From assembly GCA_008828725.1 (NCBI GenBank), contig MEHQ01001731.1, positions 616,178 to 680,177 on the forward strand: a stretch of DNA of 64,000 nt, in the 5' to 3' direction. Of this stretch, positions 40,416-51,357 are shown piece by piece; position 1 is the first letter of the stretch; every line of letters starts with the position of its first letter. A program made the translations under genes and the position numbers. Source of the DNA: Saccharina japonica (Eukaryota > Sar > Phaeophyceae > Laminariales > Laminariaceae). The notes under the pieces were generated by a model. The model made no database searches, was not told the origin of the DNA, and saw only the letters and a program-made list of their open reading frames with translations.

Positions 40416-41640
40416 CCATACGTGCCACTGAAAAAAAAGGACTCCCATTCAGCCAATATAGCAAAAAAGAAGGACTGACATGTACCCATACTGGTACGTA
40501 GCTTTTTGCATCAGGGTACCTCGCATGACCGCCCTCATGATTGGGTAATGAAAATACGGGGACGGCTTCGACGTTGCCTTTGGAGACGTCCGTCCCCTAC
40601 ATACCGCGATTGGACGCATGGATGGCAAGCGGCGGGGGGGTGGGTGGGCGATTTGATTGTGGGGAAGAAAAAAGCTGTGCGCCCGACAAGGGGCCAGCTT
40701 CTTCCGGCAGTGCTTCCTCCTGCACCACTCCAGCATAAAACGGGCCACCGATTGAATTGGCGGGTTGTTGGGAGGCTTTTGCGGACGGGAAAATCGGAAC
40801 ATGGCAAGAGGGTGGAGTCACATGTTCCGCCTCGTAGTGCAGCATTGGTTTCCGTGGTTTTCTGCTTTCGGGAATGTTATGAGTGATCAATGTTGAAGTT
40901 CATGCTGCACATTTGTCGGATGGCAAAAATATGATAATAATAATGTATCGTGCGAGCCTATTAAACGGACACGTATGCACATTACGTTTACATCATCATC
41001 ATCAACGCCACAAAAGCAAATATCGCACTGTTTGGCACTGCAAGATGTATTGCAAAAAATGCCTAATAAGCGGACGCGTATACATACATCATCAGATACC
41101 CCCGGCAAAAAAACGCCTCATTTTTCGGTATCACAGGATGTATCGTGCGAGCGTGACGCGAAAGCTAATAACTGTTGTGTTGTCGTTTTGGTTTTCGCTG
41201 GTATGTACAGCACAAGCCTTCTTGCTGTCACAGGCTGAGCGTGGGCATATGGTCTGGTGTAAACTCGATTTTGGTCTTTTTTGTTGTTTCGTTGTTGTTG
41301 GGGTCTCGTTTTTGTCTCGTTTTAATATTTCTGTTTTTTTTTTTTTTCTTCGCTTTGTCTTTTCTGTCTTGTGGTCTCGCTTAGATTTCTGTTTGATGCA
41401 AGCATAAGCATAAGCTGCTGCTACTGCTGCAGTAATGCTGTTGCCCTCGCGGGAAGGGGGGGAAGGGGGCACCTGCTGGTCGTGCTGCTGCTGCTGCTGC
41501 TACTGCTTCTGCCCGGCCACGTTCTTCAGCGGGTTCATGGTCGCCACTATTTTCCACCATCTATCTGCTCGTTTAAATCAACTTTGCTCCAAGAGCATCC
41601 ATATATTTTTTCAAGAGAGGTATATACCTACAGTTTTTTT
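40416..41640. other. No gene confidently seen
   Basis: Frames of 100-170 codons overlap in several frames (40449-40890, 40883-41407), and none has a recognisable domain. 40865-40915 (GAGTGATCAATGTTGAAGTT, CATGCTGCACA) recurs at 24460-24540, 37310-37340, 61070-61090 and 63075-63110 as a short dispersed repeat. 41488-41510 is a CTG run. Confidence 0.35.
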
Positions 41641-41745
41641 ACCACAGAACTGGTATCTCTCTAGGATAAAGAATCGGCACAGACACTGGGTGTGCTGGAT
41701 GTCGACGGGTAGAAAGGACGGTTTAACGGGAAGAACAAACACACA
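41641..41745. mobile_element. 'CACTGGGTGTGCTGGATGTCGACGG' dispersed repeat
   Basis: Runs from ACCACAGAACTGGTATC through AGAATCGGCACAGACACTGG and GTAGAAAGGACGGTTTAACG to CACACACA. Other copies are at 51003-51125, inverted at 46855-46965 and 49640-49715, and partial at 15410-15485, 16570-16620 and 27060-27115. The A/C-rich end suggests a retroposed element; the class is unknown. Confidence 0.6.
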
Positions 41746-43061
41746 CAGTAGTACTTTACTTCAGTATACCTTCACGAATGAGAAACGTACCGAAGACCTT
41801 CCCCTGCCAACAGCGCCCTTCTCTCAATGCCGTACGAGGCATACTTGTCGACTACTACCCTACCCTCCCCGCGGGTTTGCTTCTCATCCTTTTCATTCCG
41901 AAACTTCCACCTTGACCCCCCGACTTCAATTGTCCTTTGGCGATGCTGCATGCATATACATGAGCTTGCAAACTGCTTGGACAACGGCATGACATCTGAC
42001 TCCATGAACGCCGTTGTGGGAGAGAGAACGCCATAACTCCGCCGCGCCCGCGGACGCTATGGGCCCTGCGCACCTGCGTGGGACGGTTGCGGACTCCCAC
42101 CCCACGTACCCCACAAGAACGCCCATGGCCGTACCGTCCGTGGCTATTATGGCTCGCTGCCCCTCCCACCCCGGAAGGAGTGCATCGTGTACCGCTTATT
42201 CTCCATGCTCGCAGCCTGCGAATCGGGTCTGGAGGTTTTGGTGGTCTCATCTGCGCTGGCATTAATTCCAGTTATCTCCCTTCTCCCCGGCTTCTAGAAC
42301 GCTCGGGAATGTAGGAACCCTGACACCCTGGCCCCTCGGCGTGAGTGATCATTGTATGGAGAATTTTCCTTCGCCTGTCGGCCCTCGACCACGGTCTCGA
42401 GACTGCGCAAAATTCGCGGCAGTCTATCTAGGTTCTTGCTTTTACCCCCCATCGCTTGGGAGGAACTTCTTCGCAACCCCTTTCCGAACAAGAAACTAGA
42501 AAACAAAAAAAAAACTCTGCCCCACGTCATCCGGTAGTTTACTTTAGTTCCTCGTTTTTATCACAATCGCTTGGGGAGGAATTTCTTCGCAACATCTTTC
42601 CGAACAGGAAACTAGAAAACAAGAACAAAAAAACAAATCCGCACCACGTCATCTGCAAAACCTGTGCCTCGACCTCGATCGCGACCTACACAGCTCGAAA
42701 CCGCGCTCCGTCGTGTTGTAGAAAGCCACGCAGAGAATGGCAACGTCTCGAATCATGGCGATTGCGTTCTGTGCCGCTCCCTGTGGGAGAAGCCTCTGTG
42801 CCCTGCGGGAGAAGTCTCTATGCGCGCGCGTCGGCGCCTTGTCCTGCACTAGATCGCGAGCCATTAGACTGTAAAAAAACTTCCTACGAGTTTTTCTGTT
42901 TTTGGTTTTCCGTTTTACCACTAAATTCATAAGTACCGCTTAAGATTTCACCCCGAGATCGGTCAGGCGGCAATGATTGTGGTGGGTTCGCGGGTTCTCT
43001 GTTTTTTCGTTATTCGTTTTTTTTGTTTTTGTCCATCCCCATTTATTATACATACGTGTTC
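41746..43061. other. No gene confidently seen; one tandem duplication
   Basis: 42451-42533 and 42565-42655 are copies of a unit with AGGAACTTCTTCGCAAC, CCGAACAAGAAACTAGAAAAC and CACGTCATC. Frames of 66-185 codons overlap across 41770-42310 on both strands. None is recognised, though the GC-rich stretch 42010-42260 is the most gene-like. Confidence 0.35.
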
Positions 43062-43200
43062 GCCTTTCTTTCCTCTTGCCCTCCTACAGTCGTACCTGAG
43101 AGATCCGGAGTCACATAGCAGATTCTCCTCCCCCCTTCCCCAAGACGTTCCGTGCCTTGCATATTTTATTGCGAGAAAACTCCATTCAGCCATTCAGCCT
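43062..43200 (-). mobile_element. Inverted copy of the SINE-like body
   Basis: CCTTTCTTTCCTCTTGCCC, GATCCGGAGTCACA, GTGCCTTGCATATTTTATTG and CGAGAAAACT are the reverse of 1605-1740, with about 20% differences by eye. Confidence 0.6.
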
Positions 43201-43308
43201 CTTCTTCCCTCCTCAACTCGCGTCCAATTGCGAATTGCATATATATGAGCGGGGCGCGTTAGATACGGTAACCATCCGAAAGCGCGCGCAAGCAGTGGCC
43301 GACTATCA

Positions 43309-43695
43309 CGGGGGACCCTAGTACACAGGGACCTTCGTCCTGCCGACGACGCCACGTGTGATAAGACTGGGTGAGACACAGAGTATCCCCTTGCAGGTTT
43401 GTCTATTAAGCATCCTTGGTGTTACTCACTTTCCGTAGAGTCAAGCGTAGAAGAGAAGTAGCTTTATTAAATCCCCGAGCCAGATGACATCTGTCTCGGG
43501 ACGGGCTTCAAGTATGGCCCTCAGATCTTATATATACCCCGAATACGAATGCCATCCAAGTTATACGAAAACGGACCAATTACCGATACAGAGGTAATGA
43601 CCGGCCTTCCTAGCCCATACCATTGCAAAAACCCACACATTTACCTATTTTTGCTAACAATATTTGGTCGTATTTACTACGGCCCCCCGTTATAG
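43309..43695. mobile_element. Palindromic MITE, probably interrupted
   Basis: A left end (CACGGGGGACCCTAGTACACAGGGACC, 43308-43334) and a right end (ATATTTGGTCGTATTTACTACGG, about 43660-43695) of the 'GGGACCATAGTAAATA' family are separated by about 290 bp of unrelated sequence. An insertion or two separate remnants would explain this. Confidence 0.4.
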
Positions 43696-43754
43696 TGCTG
43701 ATTCTTCCCTATACACACAAAGGGGATAGGAGCGAACAGAACCATTCCGCACTT

Positions 43755-44285
43755 CGCACAGATCATCTACAGATAGATACTCTAGATTATCTACAGATAG
43801 ATAATCTAGATTATCTACAGATAGATAATCTAGATTATCTACAGATAGATCATCTAGATTATCTACAGATAGATCATCTAGATTATCTACAGATAGATCA
43901 TCTAGATTATCTACAGATAGATCATCTAGATTATCTACAGATAGATAATCTAGATTATCTACAGATAGATAATCTAGGTCATCTACAGATAGATCATCTG
44001 TAGATCATCTAGCTCCTAACCTGCCGTTATCAGATAGATGCTGTGTAGGATCTGTACAGTACAGGTCCAACCCAGGAAACATGTCCTACTAATAGATCAT
44101 GCAGGTTATACGGCTTGCACCCGGTAACAGGTGCTATAGATCATACAGATCATACAGATCATACATATCACACAGATCATACAGATTAGGAATCTATCGG
44201 CCCTGAAATATCTAGTTACCAAGTGGGAATCGATCATCGATCTGATCTATCTGTAGATGATCTGTAGATGATCTGTCCGAGGTGT
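43755..44285. repeat. 24 bp GATC satellite and its parent element
   Basis: 43758-43998 is ten copies of CTACAGATAGATCATCTAGATTAT. It is followed by CTCCTAACCTGCCGTT, CCCAGGAAACATGTCCTA, (CATACAGAT)n and a mirrored end CTGTAGATGATCTGTAG. A partial second element lies at 44385-44600 with CGATACGAGCGGGC motifs. Confidence 0.75.
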
Positions 44286-44728
44286 GAAGGGTTTGGCAGT
44301 AATCGTGGTAGGTTCCCGATTACGAGCGGGCCGTTAGAGACCGAAAAACCACCCCGAAAGCGCGGGGAATTTTCCTAGACCATGCAGATCATATCATACA
44401 GATCATACAGATCATACAGATCATACGGCTTGCACCCCCGGCAAAACGAGCTAGATCATACCAGGCACACATTTCGGGGATCTATCTGTCCTAACATAAC
44501 TAGAGCACCCCGTAGGAATCGATAATCAGTCCGGGGCGTAGATCGTTTGGCAATGTTAATGTTCCCGATACGAGCGGGCTGTCAGAAACTGGAAACTGAA
44601 AACCAACCGAAAGCACGCTCAACCGGGCAATGAAGCAGTTTTCGGTGGTATTGTGGGTTTTCCTGATACGAACGGGCCGTTACGTACAAACGAACGAGAC
44701 CTCTTCATTGCAATTAGTAGTACCGTAA

Positions 44729-44915
44729 TATTACGAGGGGGGGGGGCATAGTAAATAGGACCGACGGTACAGTCTAAAACCTATATATTTACCTGATTAT
44801 ACTATATTACGGGGGACCATAGTAAATAGGACCGACGGTACAGTCTAAAACCTATATATTCACCTATATTTACTAACAATATTTGGTCCTATTTACTATG
44901 GTCCTCCGAAATAGT
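44729..44915. mobile_element. Palindromic MITE with duplicated left half
   Basis: CATAGTAAATAGGACCGACGG and GTACAGTCTAAAACCTATATA occur twice (44749 and 44819). A single right end (GTCCTATTTACTATGGTCCTCC) follows. A tandem duplication or insertion into another copy is likely. Confidence 0.75.
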
Positions 44916-45296
44916 TTTGGCAATAAATCGTGGTGGGTTGTCGATCCGAGCGGGCCGCTAGAGACGGGGGAAACACAAACACTCGAAAAGCCGACAGCAC
45001 GCACGCACACAAAAGCAAGCAGGGGTCGATTTTGTTCTTGGGGGGGGGGGGGGGTTTCCCCGATACGTGCGTGTGGGCATTAGACACGGAACCAAATTCC
45101 ATTTTTTGTAACAAATCGTCTATTAATAGCAAGGTTTGTCTAAACGTGGTGGCTCCTGACAGGATGGGCGTGCCGGTATATAGAGAGGGAAAGCCACCGG
45201 GATGCGTGCGGCGGTAGCACCGTATCACCCGGGTGATAACATAACCCCCCCCCCCCCGAACACCTAGCTAGACAACCAGGGTACCCTTTTTTTGTT

Positions 45297-45655
45297 TTTG
45301 TTTTTTGGCGGTCACCAAGGCTGGCGGTCGAGTTAGATCATTTGTGCGGGGTGGAGAACCTTTGCTCCGCACAAGGGGAACGATCGTATCACATAGTGTG
45401 TATATGGTAAGGCACCCACGAGGCAGTTACATAGTGCTCCCATTGAAGCTATCACCCATATGCAAGTCCGCCTCACAAGCGGTTCTTAGTAGGATGCAGA
45501 TCACCCTTCATGCGACACCTCGCGGTGCTTGCTTCGCGCCTGGTGCTAGCAATGTCTGCCTGGTCGGTGAAAACCCGACATCCTCCGTCCCGGCATTGTA
45601 GGGATGCGAGGGTACATATTTATACGACTACGGCCATGCATGATAATGAAGTACA
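45297..45655 (+). mobile_element. C-tailed retroposon, long copy
   Basis: Keeps 5' sequence (GGCGGTCACCAAGGCTGGCGG, ATCATTTGTGCGGG, GAGAACCTTTGCTCCGCAC) before CAAGTCCGCCTCACAAGCGG. It ends at AATGAAGTACACCC. The same 5' region is in 60100-60545, defining a unit of at least 360-440 bp. Confidence 0.75.
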
Positions 45656-46011
45656 CCCACGGTTTAGGAGAAAGCTGGCGCTTGGAATCATATCCCAGGT
45701 GGGCCTAGTTGTCTTGCATGTTATACCAGTACACAATGCGGTGGATCATGTTTTCAGAGCAATGTCACCTTATAGGGGTGGCGGTTTATGCTAATGAGCT
45801 TTATCCTCACATGATAAGGAGCTCAATATCTCGCCCGAAATCCACTACTTATTCGAAGAAGAACATTGTTCGCGTAACCCCGACTAACATTTGATTATAC
45901 TGATTATAGTATAGGAACTACATATACCAATAATCCTACAGTAGAACAAATAAATGTATCGTACAAGCAAACAAAATAGCATTCTAATAACCGGTAGTTT
46001 ACTCACTCGCT

Positions 46012-46265
46012 TGACGCATGCTACGATAGAGGTGCACCATGTTTTTTTTCTGAGCTCTCCTCACTTGAGGAGCGTCATACCTCACCGAAAAAATGATTTT
46101 GGAGGAGAATAAAAGTGCTGCCGGATGAGAAATCTCATGACCGAGGTATACTCTGAAAAAATTATTCGTCACAAAAATGAAAGTCCGACGAATTTGGGTT
46201 AAGGAGCCCGATCGTTCAGAAAACGATTCAGCCAAAAAGTGCTACCTCTACCGTAGCACGCGTCA
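46012..46265. mobile_element. TIR element, full-length, 254 bp
   Basis: TGACGCATGCTACGATAGAGGT and ACCTCTACCGTAGCACGCGTCA are imperfect inverted ends. The interior has GGAGGAGAATAAAAGTGCT and TTAAGGAGCCCGATCGTTC. It is non-coding and has no nested insertion. Confidence 0.8.
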
Positions 46266-46343
46266 CTTTGATTGAGAAGAAGCTCAACCGGTCCCAGTGA
46301 CAATCCCAGTGACAAAATATTGCCTCGGGAGGCAAAAAAATAG

Positions 46344-46490
46344 TACGGGGGACCACACACAATAAATACTACCTACGGTACACACAAAAACTTATATATT
46401 TACCCATTTTTACTGCTACGGGGGACCATAGTAAATGGGACCAAATTTTGCGTGGTAAAAATATGGAAACATATACTGGTAGGTTTTTGC
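46344..46490. mobile_element. Palindromic MITE with duplicated left half
   Basis: TACGGGGGACCACACACAATA at 46344 and TACGGGGGACCATAGTAAATG at about 46421 are two left ends; no right end is clear. 46500-46560 and 46755-46795 then carry GCACGTACGT motifs around a GCTCCCACCCGG repeat (46565-46640). Confidence 0.6.
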
Positions 46491-46854
46491 ACCAGCCGTA
46501 TAATTGCACGTACGTGCTGTGGGCTGTTAGAACTGCACGTACGTTTGCACCATTTTTACCCTTGCTCCCACCCGGGCCTGCTCCCACCCGGATCTGATCC
46601 CATTTGGCACCCTGCTCCCACCCACAAGGTGCAGAAGTATAATCAGCCCTCCGCAGGAGCCGCCGGAGGCCCACCTGGCACCTCGATCCCATGTGGTACC
46701 CATGTAGGCCATACATATCTGCAACAACTCCTGCTATACATATAACCGTATTGAATGTACGTGCAGATTCGTTAGACTCGCACGTACGTGCAAGTTCTCC
46801 GGAGCCGAGGTTTTTGTGTATACCTTAGGTATGGGGCCCCTATTACTACTGTAC

Positions 46855-46965
46855 TATGTGTGTCCTTCACATTAAACCTTCCTTTCTACCCGTCGACATC
46901 CAGCACACCCAGTGTCCCGTGTGCCGATTCTTCATCCTAGAGAGGGTACCAGTTCTGTATGCCCC
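46855..46965. mobile_element. 'CACTGGGTGTGCTGG' dispersed repeat, inverted
   Basis: AAACCTTCCTTTCTACCCG, TCGACATCCAGCACACCCAG and ACCAGTTCTG are the reverse of 51003-51125. Confidence 0.65.
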
Positions 46966-47124
46966 CCCTTAATGACTGCAGCCCCTATACCTACCACCGT
47001 GGGACTAGTCACAATGGTTGCCCCTACGATATACGACGGTGTAAAGCATGAGCATTCCCACCCCGCGGTGATAACATTAACATTTGGGACTCTCATCAAC
47101 TATCACCGGGTGTGGTATACTCTG

Positions 47125-47700
47125 GAGGGGGGGGAGGGGGGGGGGTACTTCATATTCATGTCTGACCGCACCGGCAGCCGTATGACCATAGATAGACCCT
47201 CGCATTCTCCTGCAATGCCGAGACGGGGCATGTCGGGTTTTTACCGACCAGGCAGACGTTGCTAGCACCAAGCGCGAAACAAGCGCCGTGAGGTGTTGGG
47301 CGAGTCGCTGAAGGGTGAGCTGCATCCTACTAAGGACCGCTTGTGAGGCGGACTTGCATATGGACGACAGCTTCAATGAGTTAATTTAATTTCCGGTGTG
47401 GTGACTTCCAGAAACAGCAATGAATGGGAGTGCTATCTAGCGGGGGGGGGGTAGAACTGCTGTGGCGCCTGGCCGTACTGGTACCCGTACGCCCATAGAC
47501 CCTCGCATTCTCCTGCAATGCCGGGACGGAGCAACGTTGTGCCACAGGAAAAAAAACACTGATTGTTTTTGCACCAAGCGCTAAAGCGAAAAACGTGAGG
47601 CGTTGGGCCAGTCGCATAGAGGGCGAAAAGCAGTATCCTACTGTGAACCGTTTGTGAGGCGGACTTGCATATGGACGACAGCCTTCAATGAATTGATTCG
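47125..47700 (-). mobile_element. Two C-tailed retroposons
   Basis: 47125-47400 starts from a G-run and reads back through GGTACTTCATATTCATG to TTAATTTAATTTCCGGTGTGG. 47440-47700 is a second, more diverged copy. Both are in - orientation. Confidence 0.7.
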
Positions 47701-47829
47701 ATGGATTTATTATTATCGTAATTATTATTATTTCCTTTTCCATCTCACAACAATGTGCAGGCCTTATTTCAATCATATGATACCATTCACATATACTTAT
47801 CAATCACCCCTGAATACGTATATAGTAGT

Positions 47830-48020
47830 GCTTGGCCCCTCTGTACTGTCGGTGTATATACGCCAGCCAACAATAATACCGACACTGCTGTAGAGCGGCA
47901 ACCGGTATACTACTACGCCGCACACACTGCCACACGCTGGTTACCCCACATCTGTCTGTGCCAGGCGATTTCACAGACACCATACTCGTGTAGTGGGCAG
48001 CCGGCCTCATAGAGGGAGAC
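47830..48020. repeat. Single copy of the 'CAACCGGCACTA' repeat
   Basis: TATACGCCAGCCAACAATA, GCGGCAACCGGTATACTAC and CTGTGCCAGGCGATTTCACAG correspond to 9780-9890, without the TATGG expansion. Confidence 0.6.
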
Positions 48021-48084
48021 CACACTAACAATGCAATGCCTTTACCGACTCCTCGCCGACGTTTCGCCAATCAACAAGTCACTA

Positions 48085-48279
48085 AGGGGGGGGTGCATAT
48101 AACGTACCCCCAGGGTGTATATAACGTACCCCCAGGGTGTGTGTTATCTTGCGATTTACACTACAGGAGCCGGAGCGGGGAGTGGGAGACGTTAGAAAAC
48201 CGATTTTCTATGTCACCGTCTAGCATAGCAAATATCAGAGCTCCGGGATGTGTGGGTTCTTTCTGGATCGCACACAGAC
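48085..48279. other. No gene seen
   Basis: ATATAACGTACCCCCAGGGTG is duplicated at 48097 and 48119. Nothing else recognised. Confidence 0.4.
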
Positions 48280-49100
48280 AACGGGGCGCCACCAATTGTA
48301 CCCCCGCGTGACTTCGCCTCCCCCCCACTACACACCCACAACAAAATGCGGGGGTGTAGGGGGACGGGGCGAGGTGGGAGTGTAGGGGTAGCGGGGGTGG
48401 CGGGGGCGAAAGCGGGGAAGCCGGGGGGGTGGAGTGGGGGGAAACTAAGTTTGGGCGAATGGGGGACTGGGGGAGTTGGGGCGAGGTTGAAGAGTTCGGG
48501 GGGGGGCGGGGAGTGGGGGGTTGGGGGGCTGTGGGGGAAGGGGGGAGCTTGATTGGGGGGAAGGAGGGGAAGCGTGGGGGGGCCATATGGCGGAGGGGGA
48601 GAGGGGGGGGCTGGTGGAGTTGGCAGGTGGGGGGGGGGGGCGGGGTCGCACCCCGATACGGGCACCGGCCCCGCACCGCAGGCTCGGCTGAACCTCGGGC
48701 CTCACGCGGCGGCGGCTAGGCGCGGGTCAAGTTGGAGCGAAGTTGGTCGGAATTAACGAGAGGAACGCAGAGCAAACCGCGGGGACAGGTCCTAGGTCGG
48801 TAAGAGTTAGTCGGAACAAGTACTGCTCGTACGGCATGAGAGTTAAGGGCCGCATCGTTGCTAGTGCGCGGAATGTCTCTTCGCCGCTACCGTCTTCGTT
48901 CCATCGTCGTCGAATGGGGGCACCTCACTTCGCGCTATTACTGATGAAGTGCTACAGCGACCCAGTATCTCATTAANNNNNNNNNNNNNNNNNNNNNNNN
49001 CCGGTAGAGATAAGGAGGCCGACCGCGCATTTTGTTGTGGGTGTGTACTGGGGGGGAGGCGAAGTCACGCGGGGGTACAATTGGTGGCGAAGCCCCCGCC
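48280..49100. repeat. Inverted pair with LTR-end-like features around a gap
   Basis: 48290-48345 (GGCGCCACCAATTGTACCCC ... AACAAAATGCG) is inverted at 49025-49092. Read on one strand, each arm ends in GGGGGTACAATTGGTGGCG. ACA followed by a TGG-starting segment is the usual look of an LTR end next to a tRNA primer-binding site, but no reverse transcriptase frame is present. The inside is very G-rich (48345-48650). An assembly gap of 24 N lies at 48977-49000. Confidence 0.4.
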
Positions 49101-51002
49101 CCCCCCCTCCCTGCTATATATTTTGGTTGCAGGGGATGTTGAGGAGAGGGTACGTAAACACCGTCGATCTCTGGTAACAAATATAAACGCCAACCATGAA
49201 GATACGTTAGCCAACGTCCGGTCTACGAGACCTGGCATTATGGATGTAAGTCTTCATAGTGGTTGACGTTCGGGAATACACACTATATACACCCCCAACG
49301 CTTCCAGGGAGCAGAAAGGGCCTCCTCTCATGAGGGGACTCTCCCCCCGCTCACTCTATCCTATGATATCTATCTCTCCTTGCGAGATGCGAGGGAGAGG
49401 TTTAGTGGAGGCACTTATTACCTCCTTGCCACATGTACGGCTGAAAAGTGCGCGTCAAGGTCTCTCTCGGCCAAACCTGGTCTAAGACCCCGACACGGCC
49501 GACATCACGCGAGGAGGCGACTTTTTCCGTAACAATGGCGTCGACGATGAGATAGGGGAAACCCGTATATGCGCGCGGGCGGGGGGGGGGGAGGGGGCAG
49601 AGCGCCCTATCTCCCCCTCGGCTAATAGTCAGTGAACGCATCTATTAATGTGTGTGTGTTCTTCGCATTAAACCTTCCTTTCTACCCGTCGACATCTACC
49701 ACACCCATTCATAGCTTTGTTCGTCGAAGTGTGACGACCCAAACAACAAACATGAAGATTGGACATTATTAGTTGGAAAATTGTGATGCATATTCTGCAC
49801 GTATTATAATTGCTGTGTTGCAGTCGTGATATCATCCTCGTATGTATTACGTACTCGTATATACCTACCTCGAAGCGGCTGAACAGTTCATGATCCGGTG
49901 GCACAAGGTAGAGGCGGAACTGAGTACTGTAGACATCGCCACGCATCCGTTGCGGGGGGTGCAAAAAGGGAATGGGAAGGGGGGGGGCAACAGTCGTACG
50001 GAAACCGCGGCTGATGAGAGCAGGAGGGAAACAGCCGACAGGATAGCAAGGTACCAGGCTGACTAGTAAGTCCCACCTAGACTACCCGTGCCGCGCACCT
50101 CTGTAGCCGCTTCGAACGCGGCACTGTTTCTGGTGGTCTTTCTTTCCCTTTGTTTGTTTGTTTGTTTGATTTTTTTTCTTATTTTTCTTTTTTTCATTTT
50201 TCTTTTTGCTTGTTGTATTGCCTGTTGTTGCTTCTCAAGGGGGGCACGACAGCGATGCTACAACCCCTCGCATCATTTGCTTCGTTTACTTTGTTTCACT
50301 TATTTATGTTACCGTGATCGCTTTTGCCTTTGTTTCTCCGCCTTCCGTATTTTTCCTAGGACTTTCTTTGGTGGCTTAGCTACGTACGTATTCATTTTGT
50401 TTTTGTCATTCCCCGTTCTCTTTCCGGGACTCTCGTGTGTTACACGAGAACGAAACGGAATTGAGTTGGAAGTGCCACGTACCCGTTGTATGGGTGGCGC
50501 CCAAGGGAAGGGAGACGGAGGGTGGGGGGGGTCATAGGGAAACCAGGACGGACGAAAGCAGGAAAGAGACGGCAAACAGAGTAGGTGCCAGACCGACTAG
50601 CTGGTAGAACCTGCCTGTACTATGGGCACAAACCTGCCTCGGCTGGCCTTCGGTGTGCTCCGGCTGGCTGTCCTATCCTGTCGTTCTCAGTCTTGCTCTG
50701 TTGGCGCTGTTTCGGTCCATTTTATTTTCTTTCATTTCATTTGGTTTTTTATTGGAGGTCGCATCTCCTCTGGGAGAAGCACGACACTTTCTTTCTTTTT
50801 TGTCATGCTTTTTATTTGGTTGCTTGATTATTGATTTGCTTCAGTATATTTACTTTTTATTATTTTTTCTTTTCGCTTTTTTCTTTTTTCTCTTTTTTTC
50901 TCTTGCATGCACCTGGATTGCTAGCAGGGTAGGTCTTGCCTGTCGTATATGGCGTTGCATTGTCTGCTCTGCTTACTGCACTGAGTGTAGTATCTCTGTG
51001 TC
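49101..51002. other. No gene confidently seen
   Basis: 49640-49715 is an inverted copy of the 'CACTGGGTGTG' repeat. 50150-50230 and 50845-50910 are T-rich runs that make long but low-complexity frames. 50460-50580 and 49940-50065 share GGAAACCGCGG/GGAAACCAGGACGG-style words and GGCAA..GACCGACT ends, a possible old duplication. Confidence 0.35.
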
Positions 51003-51125
51003 GTAGTTTTGTGACCACAGAACTGGTACCTTTTTAGGATGAAGAATCGGCACGAACACTGGGTGTGCTGGATGTCGACGGGTAGAAAGGAAGGTTTAAT
51101 GTGAAGAACACACACACATACACGT
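51003..51125. mobile_element. 'CACTGGGTGTGCTGG' dispersed repeat
   Basis: From GACCACAGAACTGGTACC to GAACACACACACATACACG. This is the fullest + strand copy. Confidence 0.65.
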
Positions 51126-51271
51126 AGTATAATATCTACCGGTACGTTGTACCCAGTTTCGTCTGTATAATACTCCGTACGGGAAGACTGCGATGTACCT
51201 GCCTTTCTTTTCATTCGCCTGTCTGTGTGCCTTCGTTCACCCTTCTCTCTGCCTGTGACTTTTTGCAGTGT

Positions 51272-51357
51272 TACAACCACTCTGTCCCTAAATATAAGCA
51301 CATTTTGTAAGTTAATATTGAATAAAAACGTTACTTATTTTTAGGGACATATTGGTA
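51272..51357. mobile_element. Stowaway-like MITE
   Basis: TACAACCACTCTGTCCCTAA at the left and TTTTTAGGGACATATTGGTA at the right. A third single end (GGACGGAAATATAAGG) is at 51419-51434. Confidence 0.7.

Noticed and set aside
48161..48719. Proline- and glycine-rich frames of 90-171 codons
   Set aside because: They are translations of a G-rich/C-rich low-complexity tract next to a gap.
50088..51006. Hydrophobic frames resembling membrane proteins
   Set aside because: The Phe/Leu runs arise from T-rich DNA; no conserved motif or splice structure.
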